DNA of 47,807 nt from Candidatus Bipolaricaulota bacterium (GTDB taxonomy: Bacteria > Bipolaricaulota > Bipolaricaulia > Bipolaricaulales > Bipolaricaulaceae). Location: contig JAOACA010000005.1 of NCBI GenBank assembly GCA_026418075.1, positions 1 to 47,807 on the forward strand, in the 5' to 3' direction. Both the position numbers and the translations under genes were made by a program. Of the stretch, positions 1 through 6,816 are shown piece after piece. Every line of letters begins with the position of its first letter. The first letter of the stretch is position 1. The notes under the pieces were generated by a model that was not told the origin of the DNA, ran no database searches, and was given only the letters and a program-made list of their open reading frames with translations.

Positions 1-86
1 CTCTGGAAGAGCCAACCCGAACAGCCCGCGAGGAGGAGGGACAGCCCCACCACGCCGAGAACCGCAACGACTGTCTTCCGAGTCAT
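1..86 (-). CDS. Lipoprotein, N-terminal 28 residues only (runs off the window)
   Basis: This reading frame is too short for the ORF track. On the minus strand an ATG at 86 follows a strong site (GGAGGTGAGGG) and opens a frame beginning MTRKTVVAVLG and reaching a lipobox, LLLAGC. The frame stays open to base 1, so only the signal peptide and about six mature residues are present. The ribosome site overlaps the stop of the upstream lipoprotein gene at 98-100, so the two are almost certainly co-transcribed. The mature function cannot be read. Seen directly: start, SD and lipobox. Inferred: lipid-anchored envelope protein. Confidence 0.8.
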   Translation of the reverse strand, partial: MTRKTVVAVLGVVGLSLLLAGCSGWLFQ

Positions 87-97
87 CCCTCACCTCC

Positions 98-1600
98 TCA
101 CCAGCCCCTTGTGGTGAACGTGAAGATTTCCCACGGAGTCTGCGTTGGGAACACCGTGGTGTAGCCGTTGTTCGTGGCGATGGAGACGGCGTTGGCCGTG
201 GTGACGTCGATGGCGAACGCCGCCCGCATTTCCCAGTGGTACATCCGGTGGGGCTGGAGGCGCTCCCAGGCGCTACCGGAGATCCCCGTGTACTGGGCGG
301 AGGTGGCGTTGAGGACGCGAATGACGATCCCCGCCGTGTCCCCGTGGGGCATGTCCCAGAAGGCGAGCTGGTAGAACTGGGTGGTCCCGACGATGGCCGT
401 GGGGGCCCAGGTGAATGTGGGGAAGAGGTCCACGTCCTTGGCCTCATCCGCGGGGGAGACGAGCCGCACGTCCCAGGTGGGAAGCGGGGTGCACGAGGCC
501 TCCAGCGGCGCCGATTCCACGTTGCCTCGGTAGGCCACGATGCGGTACGTGGCCGTGACCCCCACCTGAAGATCGGGGGTGCTGTCGCGGTAAAGGTAGG
601 TCGAGGCCCCTGGGGCGGCCACGGTGTAGAGGAGCCGGAAGTCGGCCTCGCCCGCAAGCTTGCGGTAGATCCGGTAACCGGTGATTGCTCCTCCACCGGT
701 GTCGCTGGCTGACCGCCGCCAGCGGAGCTCGACGTACACGTTGCCCCCGGCGGGGGCTGCCGTGGGCTCTAGGCCGTAGAAGGCCACCTTCTTGTTGAGG
801 GTCACCGCGAGGGCGGTCCGCGCCGGGATGAGCACCCCAAAGACAGCGTCGGTGAGGATGTTGGCCGTGGGCTCAAGGGGCGGGGCAATCGATACGGGGT
901 CGGAGGCAGGGGTTACGTAGACCCGGTAGATCACGTGGGTTCGGTTTTCGTTGTAGTCGTAAACCACGACCTCAAACGTCGTCCACCCCGAGACCCCATA
1001 GGTGGCGGGGTTGATGGTGAGCGTTCCTGTCGTGTAGGTGTTGGTGCGGAGCTCCCGCGGGGCGGTGAGAAGGCTTGCCCCCGGCATCTTCCCGAACGCG
1101 GCGTAGATGTAGAGGATGTCGTTGGGGCCCTGGGCGTTGATCGTCACGTTGACCGGTCCGGAGACCGTGGCCCCCTCGCTGATCCCGGTGATCGTGACCG
1201 TGGGCGGGGTGAGGGACCAGTTGGGGTTCACCACCGGCTTCTGGACGATGTCCACCCGGGCCGTGCTCGCCACCTTCACCCCCTCCACCCGGGAGGTGGC
1301 GTGGCCGTCCTTCCGTACCTCAAGGACGTAGAGGCCCTCGGGGAGCACGAGCCGGTAGAAGCCCCGCCCGTCCGTGACCGTCGAGGTCCCGTAGTACGGC
1401 GAGCCCACGCTGTACATGGGGTTGGCGCCGCCCAAAGGCCAGGCCTTGACCGTTGCTCCAGCCACGGCCTCGCCGGAGAGGTGATCCGTGACGTACCCTT
1501 CCACGGTCCCCGTGGACGGCGCGGAGACAAACAGACACCCCGCCAGGAACGCCGCCCCCAGGGAGAGAAGAGCTGCAAACACCACTCTTGTCTTGGTCAT
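98..1600 (-). CDS. Surface lipoprotein with carboxypeptidase-regulatory-like and FnIII-like domains
   Basis: The protein has 500 residues. The tracked ORF is longer, but the real start is the ATG at 1600, which has GGGAGGCGACG before it and begins MTKTRVVFAALLSL with a lipobox LAGC at residues 19-22. Residues about 30-110 look like a carboxypeptidase regulatory-like beta sandwich (GYVTDHLSGEAVAGATV, later TDGRGFYRLVLPEG). An Ig-like segment (PPTVTITGISEGATV) follows. Two fibronectin-III-like segments are near residues 290-380 (ITGYRIYRKL) and 390-500 (LVSPADEAKDVD). No catalytic motif is visible. The gene lies 10 nt after the CCG barrel-like gene and just before another lipoprotein, so an exported-protein operon is likely. 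Role unknown; adhesion or structure is inference. Confidence 0.8.
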   Translation of the reverse strand: MTKTRVVFAALLSLGAAFLAGCLFVSAPSTGTVEGYVTDHLSGEAVAGATVKAWPLGGANPMYSVGSPYYGTSTVTDGRGFYRLVLPEGLYVLEVRKDGHATSRVEGVKVASTARVDIVQKPVVNPNWSLTPPTVTITGISEGATVSGPVNVTINAQGPNDILYIYAAFGKMPGASLLTAPRELRTNTYTTGTLTINPATYGVSGWTTFEVVVYDYNENRTHVIYRVYVTPASDPVSIAPPLEPTANILTDAVFGVLIPARTALAVTLNKKVAFYGLEPTAAPAGGNVYVELRWRRSASDTGGGAITGYRIYRKLAGEADFRLLYTVAAPGASTYLYRDSTPDLQVGVTATYRIVAYRGNVESAPLEASCTPLPTWDVRLVSPADEAKDVDLFPTFTWAPTAIVGTTQFYQLAFWDMPHGDTAGIVIRVLNATSAQYTGISGSAWERLQPHRMYHWEMRAAFAIDVTTANAVSIATNNGYTTVFPTQTPWEIFTFTTRGW

Positions 1601-1610
1601 CGTCGCCTCC

Positions 1611-2780
1611 CTAGAAGGTGAACGTCCAGCCCAGGGCGAGGCTCGCCGGCCCGCCCACGGTGACCCCGAGCACAAGGTCCAGCGTGAAGTTGGCCATGAC
1701 CGGGACCTTCGCCACCGCCTCCAGCCGCCGCAGGCCAAACAGGGACCCCATCGGCTGGAAGTAGGACGTCAGGGTCAACGTGTACTTCCCGCCGCAGCAG
1801 CCCGCGCCGCAGAACCCGAGCTTCAGGTACTCGAACTCCGGCCCCTGGAAGATGTCCTCCTCCAGCAGGGCCTCCAGCGCGGCCACGTTCAGCGCGGTGA
1901 GGAGCTCCAGGTAGTTGCACTCCCCAAGGGCGCAGCGGACCTTGAACCCGTAGATCGCGATCCCCTGCCAGGTGTTCCCGACGAACACCGCGTCCCCGTA
2001 CACCGCGAGGCACCCCTCGATCCCCTTCCACCGGGGGGTCACCGCCACCGTCTTCGCCGTCGTGGTGTACCGAACCGTGGTGTCGAAGGTCACCCCGCAG
2101 CAGAGGGGCACCCCCTTGAGGGTGAGGGAGAGGGCGTCAAACCCGGCCTTGGTGAACGTCAGCGCGCTGTCAAGGGTCACCCCACAACAGAAGGGGATTC
2201 CCGTGGCGTCGATCTTGAGGTTGGTGAAGGAGGACCCCCCCGGGAACGGGTCCACGGGGTAGGTCTTCGTGTACGTCCCGACCCCGGTGAAGGTGATCGT
2301 AAACGGGCTCAGGGACGCCCCGAACCCGGCGGCCAGGCTGACCTTCGTCCCCCCGAGGTCGGCCTTGGCCACGACCACCGCTCCCCCCGACGGGCCGCCG
2401 AAGAAGTACCCGGGGATCGTGGGCCCGACGTGGGCGGTGTAGAGGTCCAACTCCAGTCCGCCCCAGGAGAAGGTCGTCTTCCCCAGGGTGTACAGGTACG
2501 CGGGGGCCAGGGGGCCAAAGAGCACCGTCCACTCCGTCTTGGCCGGCCCGAACATCCCCCCGACCGTCACGGTCTGCCACACGTACCCATCCGTGCCGAA
2601 GAACTCTGCCGTCCCCCCCACCTTCCACCCGGACCAGTCCGCGGTCAGGGTGAGCTGGTTGTCGATGCTGATCGTGGGGAGGAGGTTGACTTTGGCCGAC
2701 CAGCTGCCGCTGAACGTCATCTGGGCAGCCGCCACGGCCGACACGCACACCACAAGCGAGAGCCACAACCGTGCCTTCAT
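1611..2780 (-). CDS. Cys-rich exported barrel-like protein with paired CCG motifs (left copy)
   Basis: The protein has 389 residues. The ATG start at 2780 is preceded by GGCGAGGAGGTACG. A signal peptide (MKARLWLSLVVCVSAVAAAQ) is followed by alternating hydrophobic/polar strands and an aromatic C-terminus (GWTFTF), as is common for outer-membrane barrels. Ten mature cysteines occur as CCGV (198-199), CCGV (227-228), C257, C283/C288 (CNYLEL) and FCGAGCCGG (324-329). All ten have counterparts in the 387-aa gene at 44942-46105, along with VMANFTL and the same last residues. Residues 184-212 and 213-242 form a tandem repeat. I do not recognise the family. Outer-membrane or sheath location is inference; disulfide or metal roles for the cysteines are untested. 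Confidence 0.8.
   Translation of the reverse strand: MKARLWLSLVVCVSAVAAAQMTFSGSWSAKVNLLPTISIDNQLTLTADWSGWKVGGTAEFFGTDGYVWQTVTVGGMFGPAKTEWTVLFGPLAPAYLYTLGKTTFSWGGLELDLYTAHVGPTIPGYFFGGPSGGAVVVAKADLGGTKVSLAAGFGASLSPFTITFTGVGTYTKTYPVDPFPGGSSFTNLKIDATGIPFCCGVTLDSALTFTKAGFDALSLTLKGVPLCCGVTFDTTVRYTTTAKTVAVTPRWKGIEGCLAVYGDAVFVGNTWQGIAIYGFKVRCALGECNYLELLTALNVAALEALLEEDIFQGPEFEYLKLGFCGAGCCGGKYTLTLTSYFQPMGSLFGLRRLEAVAKVPVMANFTLDLVLGVTVGGPASLALGWTFTF
2055..2231 (-). repeat. Tandem 29/30-residue repeat inside the left CCG protein
   Basis: Residues 184-212 and 213-242 repeat the pattern F-x2-L-x-I/L ... G-I/V-P-F/L-CCGV-x-L/F-D. Unit lengths are the same as in the right paralogue. Confidence 0.7.
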
Positions 2781-2877
2781 CGTACCTCCTCGCCTCGGAG
2801 TTGAGACCTGAATCCAGCCTAAGCTGCAGACTCTCTTTCCGGTACCACCCCCCTTCCCATGGGCTAAGACGGCCCGA

Positions 2878-2907
2878 AGTATAGGGCGAACCCCACCCTG
2901 AGGTCAA
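2878..2907 (-). promoter_or_regulatory. Sigma70-type promoter of the left CCG gene
   Basis: On the minus strand TTGACC is followed after 18 nt by TATACT. The expected transcription start is near 2871, giving a leader of about 90 nt that ends in a good SD before the ATG at 2780. No obvious hairpin was noticed in the leader. Confidence 0.7.
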
Positions 2908-3042
2908 CAGAGGCAAGGAATTCCATCGATATCCGTTTTATTCTTTCTAGGTTAGGTTTAGAAATGCCCACTATTCTTGTTGACCCTGCGATTGCGTTGG
3001 GGATTGGCGCTCGGCGTCGGGCGGCGTACCATGGTGTACGCC

Positions 3043-4053
3043 ATGCCGAGGGCGATCCTGTGGGAGCGGATAGGGGAGGAGCGCGTCCGGTGCGCCCTCT
3101 GCCCCCACCGCTGCCTCATCCCGCCCGGAGGGCGTGGGGTGTGCGGGGTCCGGGAGAACCGGGAGGGGACCCTCTACGCCCTCACCCACGGCCGCCTTGT
3201 CTCCCAGGCCCTGGACCCGATCGAGAAGAAGCCCCTATACCACTTCCTCCCCGGCTCCCTCGCCCTGTCCGTGGCCGCGGTCGGCTGCAACCTCCGCTGC
3301 GACTTCTGTCAGAACCACGTGATCTCCCAGTACCCCCGGGAGCACCCGGGGGCCGTCCCCGGCGAGCGGGTCCCCCCCGAGGCCGTGGTCCGGGCGGCGG
3401 AAGAGGCGGGCGCCCCGGCCATCGCCTACACCTACACCGAGCCCACGGTGTTCTTCGAGACGTGCCTCGAGATCGGGAAGCTCGCCCGCGCCCGGGGGAT
3501 CCGGAACGTGTTTGTGACGAACGGCTACATGACCGCGGAGGCCCTGGGGGAGGCTCAGGGGTGGCTCGACGGGGCGAACGTGGACCTCAAGGCGTTCTCA
3601 GACGACTTCTACCGCCGCTACTGCGGAGGATCGCTCCAGCCGGTGCTGGATACGATCGGCCGGATGGTCGAGGCCGGGATCTGGGTCGAGGTGACGACCC
3701 TCGTCATCCCCGGCCGGAACGACTCCGAGGAGGAGCTCCGCTGGATCGCCCAGTTCCTCGCCGGCCTCTCCCCGGACCTCCCCTGGCACGTTTCCCGGTT
3801 CGTCCCCGCCTACAAGGTCCAGGACCGTCCGCCCACGCCGGTGGCGACCCTTCGGCGGGCGCGGGAGATCGGGCGCGAGGCGGGGCTCCGGTACGTCTAC
3901 CTCGGGAACGTCCCCGGGGAGGGGGAGGACACGGCCTGTCCCTCCTGCGGCCGGGTCGTCCTCCGCCGGTACGGGTTCCGGGTTCTGGAGAACGCCCTTG
4001 TCGACGGCCGCTGCCCCGGCTGCGGGGAGGCCATCGCCGGCGTCTGGTCCTAG
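3043..4053 (+). CDS. amrS: AmmeMemoRadiSam-type radical SAM enzyme (AmrS-like)
   Basis: A radical SAM protein related to pyruvate formate-lyase activating enzymes. The sequence has an N-terminal CALCPHRC segment, the cluster motif CNLRCDFC (Cys 82, 86 and 89 with the start used here), and a C-terminal pair CPSCG ... CPGCG ending in GVW. This order fits the AmmeMemoRadiSam radical SAM family, whose substrate is not established. The tracked TTG start at 2977 is unlikely. I use the ATG at 3043 (MPRAILWERIGEERVRC), which matches where the family usually begins and has TACCAT 10 nt upstream; the ATG at 3031 is an alternative. No MEMO or AMMECR1 partner gene is in the window. The stop shares CTAG with tsaE on the other strand. 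Confidence 0.8.
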   Translation: MPRAILWERIGEERVRCALCPHRCLIPPGGRGVCGVRENREGTLYALTHGRLVSQALDPIEKKPLYHFLPGSLALSVAAVGCNLRCDFCQNHVISQYPREHPGAVPGERVPPEAVVRAAEEAGAPAIAYTYTEPTVFFETCLEIGKLARARGIRNVFVTNGYMTAEALGEAQGWLDGANVDLKAFSDDFYRRYCGGSLQPVLDTIGRMVEAGIWVEVTTLVIPGRNDSEEELRWIAQFLAGLSPDLPWHVSRFVPAYKVQDRPPTPVATLRRAREIGREAGLRYVYLGNVPGEGEDTACPSCGRVVLRRYGFRVLENALVDGRCPGCGEAIAGVWS

Positions 4054-4469
4054 CGGCGGAGGGTGATCCGCCGCCGGTCCCCTCCCGCGTGCTCGAGGGT
4101 GACCCAGACTGCCCCCGGGGGAATTCGGTCGGGGATTCGGTCCGCCCACTCCACCGCCGTTACCCCCCGCGCGGGGGGGAGGAGCTCGTCCAGCCCGACC
4201 TCCGCGAGTTCCCGGAACGACCGGACCCGGTAGAGGTCGAGGTGGTGGAACGGGACCCGCCCCGCGTAGGAGCGGGCGAGGACGAAGCTGGGGGAGAGGA
4301 GGACGTCCTTCACGAAGAGGCCCCGGGCCAGGCCCCGGACGAACGTGGACTTCCCCGCCCCGAGCTCCCCCACCAGGGCCACGACGTCCCCGTCCCGGAG
4401 GGTGGGAGCGAGCTCGGCCCCCGCTTCTTCGGTCTCCTCGGCGCTGGCGGTGATGAGGACCCGTTCCAT
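4050..4469 (-). CDS. tsaE: tRNA threonylcarbamoyladenosine biosynthesis ATPase TsaE
   Basis: TsaE is the ATPase that drives turnover of the TsaB-TsaD complex making t6A at position 37 of ANN-decoding tRNAs. The 139-residue length is slightly short of typical. It carries the Walker A GELGAGKSTF near residues 34-43, a family-typical SPSFVL segment, the HHLDLYR motif near 95, and AVEWADR near 125. It starts one base after the pheT stop (TGAGATG), so it is translationally coupled to pheT. Its stop overlaps the amrS stop in a CTAG tetranucleotide. The other t6A genes are not in the window. Confidence 0.93.
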   Translation of the reverse strand: MERVLITASAEETEEAGAELAPTLRDGDVVALVGELGAGKSTFVRGLARGLFVKDVLLSPSFVLARSYAGRVPFHHLDLYRVRSFRELAEVGLDELLPPARGVTAVEWADRIPDRIPPGAVWVTLEHAGGDRRRITLRR

Positions 4470-4470
4470 C

Positions 4471-6804
4471 TCAGGCCCGGATCCGAACCCCCAGGAGGCT
4501 CAGGCGGGCGAGGATCCGCTCCACCGCCCCGTCCACGTCGCCGGAAGCGAGGGTCCGCTCGGGGTCCCGGAACGCGACCTCGTAGGTGAGGCTGAGGTAC
4601 CCCTCGGGAAGCCCGGCCCCCTCGTACCGGTCGTAGAGGAACGCGCTCTCCACGAGGGGCTCCCCGCGGATCGCCTCGGCCACCCTCCCCGCGGGGAGGT
4701 CGCGGGGGACGAGGAGGGAGAGGTCGCGCTTGGAGGCCGGGGCCCGGGGGAGGGGGCGGTGCTCCGCCGGCCGGGCGAGCTCCCGCAGGGCGGTGAGGGA
4801 AAGCTCGAACGCGAGCACCCGCCGCTCCCCGGGGAGGTCGGCGGTGAGGGCGGGGGCGAGCTCCCCCACCCAGCCGATCCGCCCCTGGGGCCCGTGGATT
4901 CCGGCCCGGCGGTAGGGGTGAAGCCGGGGGTCGTCGGTGTCTCCCAGGGTGACCCCCTCAACCCGGAGGGCGGCGAGGAGGGCGTCGAGGACGCCCTTGA
5001 GGTGGGCGGGGGTGAACTCGTCCTTCCCCGCGAGGGGGATCCCCGGCCGGCCGGCGAGGGCGGCCGCGGCCCGGTCCTCCTCGAGCACCTCCCCGCCCCG
5101 GCGGAGGAACACCCGCCCGACCTCGAACAGGGCGACCCCGGGAGCCCCGGCCTCGAGGTTCGCCCGCACCACCGCAAGAAGCCCGGGGAGGAGGCTCGCC
5201 CGGAGGCCCTCCGCCCCCTGGGCTAGGGGGTTCCGGACGAGGACCTCCGCCTCCCCGGCCGGGACAAGCCCGGGGGTGCAGACCTCGAGGAGCCCAAGGG
5301 AGGATAGGATTTCCCGGACCCGGTCGGCAAACGCCTCCCGGGGGTCCTTCCTCCCCACCCGGGGCTCGACCCGGGGAGCGGAGGCCGGGATCCGGTCGTA
5401 CCCGTGGAGCCGGGCCACCTCCTCCACGAGGTCGATCTCCCGGAGGAGGTCCCCCCGGAACGGGGGAATCGCTGCCTCCCAGGCGTCGCCCCGGTCCCGA
5501 AGCCGCAGGCCGAGGCGGGTCAGGCCGTCCTCAACCTCGGCGGGCGGCACGGCGACCCCCAGGATCTCCGCGACGCGCCCCTTGCGGAGGGCGACGGTCC
5601 GGGGCCGGGCCGGGGAGGGGTAGACGTCCACCGCCCCCCGGAGGACCTGGACCGGCGCGTGGCGGGCGAGGACGGCGCACAGGCGGCGGGAGGCCACCTC
5701 GGCCATTTCTGGAGACAGCCCCCGCTCGAACCGGAGGCTGGCCTCGGTCCGGAGCCCGAGGGACCGGGCCCCCCGGCGGACCCGGACCGGGGAGAACGCC
5801 GCGGCCTCCAGAAGCACGTCCCGCGTCTCCGGGCCGATCTCCGTCTCCGCCCCCCCCATCACCCCCGCCACCGCCACCGGACGGTGGGCGTCGGCGATCA
5901 CCAGGACCTCCGGGGAGAGCTCCCGCTCCACCCCGTCCAGGGTCCGGATCCGCTCCCCTGCCCGGGCCCGCCGGACGACGACCCGCCCTTCCGCCAGGCG
6001 CCGGTGGTCGAAGGCGTGCAGCGGGTGCCCGAGCTCGAGGAGGACGTAGTTCGTGGCGTCGACCACGAGGGACAGGGGCCGCATCCCCCCCTTGAGGAGT
6101 CGTGCCTGGAGGAGGAGCGGGGACGGCCGGTCGTCCACCCCCCGCAGAACCCGGGCCACGTACCGAGGGCAGTCCCCCGGGTCCTCGATCTCCACCGCGG
6201 TCGCGCGCTCCGCCCCCGGCGTGGCCTCGGGGAACCCAAGCTCCGGCTCCCGAAACGGCGTCCGGTAGAGGGCGGAGATCTCCCGGGCGATCCCGAGGAC
6301 CCCAAGGAGGTCGGGGCGGTTGGAGGTGATCTTGAGGGAGAGGACCACGTCGGGGAGCTCCAAGAGAGGGGCGAGCTCGGCCCCCACGGGGAGCCCTGCG
6401 GGGAGGTTCCAGATCCCCGGGGACTTCGCCTCCAGGCCCAGCTCCTGCCGGGAGAGGATCATCCCCTCGCTCCGGACCCCGCGGATCGTGGCCTCCGACA
6501 GGGTCCCCCCGGGGAGGCGGGCCCCGGGGAGGGCGAGGGGGACGAGGCCCCCGGGGACCACGTTCTCCGCCCCGCAGACCACGGTCCGCGTCCCGGAGCC
6601 GGTGTCCACCGCGCACACGGAGAGGTGATCCGCTTTGGGGTGCCGCTCCACCCCTTCCACCCGGGCCACCACCACGCCCTCGACCGTCAGGTCCTCGACC
6701 CGCTCGACCTCGAGCCCGGCGATCGTCAACCGCTCGGCGAGCGCCTCCAGGGGGACCTCGGGGAGGTCCACGTACTCCGAAAGCCAGTTGAGCGAAGCCC
6801 GCAC
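4471..6804 (-). CDS. pheT: Phenylalanyl-tRNA synthetase beta subunit
   Basis: The cytoplasmic beta subunit of PheRS, which charges tRNA-Phe as an alpha2-beta2 enzyme. Its 777 residues match the bacterial family. The start is a GTG (MRASLNWLSEYVDLP) preceded by AGGAGG. Visible in order are the N-terminal core, an EMAP-type tRNA-binding domain (residues about 40-150, HPKADHLSVC), the B3/B4 editing region, the B5 domain (DLVEEVARLHGYD near 455), and the C-terminal FDX-ACB anticodon-binding domain (SKRDLSLLV to the end). pheS, usually directly upstream, is absent; the upstream gene encodes the M1-type peptidase. tsaE follows after one base. Confidence 0.95.
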   Translation of the reverse strand: MRASLNWLSEYVDLPEVPLEALAERLTIAGLEVERVEDLTVEGVVVARVEGVERHPKADHLSVCAVDTGSGTRTVVCGAENVVPGGLVPLALPGARLPGGTLSEATIRGVRSEGMILSRQELGLEAKSPGIWNLPAGLPVGAELAPLLELPDVVLSLKITSNRPDLLGVLGIAREISALYRTPFREPELGFPEATPGAERATAVEIEDPGDCPRYVARVLRGVDDRPSPLLLQARLLKGGMRPLSLVVDATNYVLLELGHPLHAFDHRRLAEGRVVVRRARAGERIRTLDGVERELSPEVLVIADAHRPVAVAGVMGGAETEIGPETRDVLLEAAAFSPVRVRRGARSLGLRTEASLRFERGLSPEMAEVASRRLCAVLARHAPVQVLRGAVDVYPSPARPRTVALRKGRVAEILGVAVPPAEVEDGLTRLGLRLRDRGDAWEAAIPPFRGDLLREIDLVEEVARLHGYDRIPASAPRVEPRVGRKDPREAFADRVREILSSLGLLEVCTPGLVPAGEAEVLVRNPLAQGAEGLRASLLPGLLAVVRANLEAGAPGVALFEVGRVFLRRGGEVLEEDRAAAALAGRPGIPLAGKDEFTPAHLKGVLDALLAALRVEGVTLGDTDDPRLHPYRRAGIHGPQGRIGWVGELAPALTADLPGERRVLAFELSLTALRELARPAEHRPLPRAPASKRDLSLLVPRDLPAGRVAEAIRGEPLVESAFLYDRYEGAGLPEGYLSLTYEVAFRDPERTLASGDVDGAVERILARLSLLGVRIRA

Positions 6805-6816
6805 CGCGCCTCCTGT

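Noticed and set aside
2977-3042. TTG start for amrS at 2977
   Set aside because: The added 22 residues are not family-like and no SD or suitably placed -10 supports this start.
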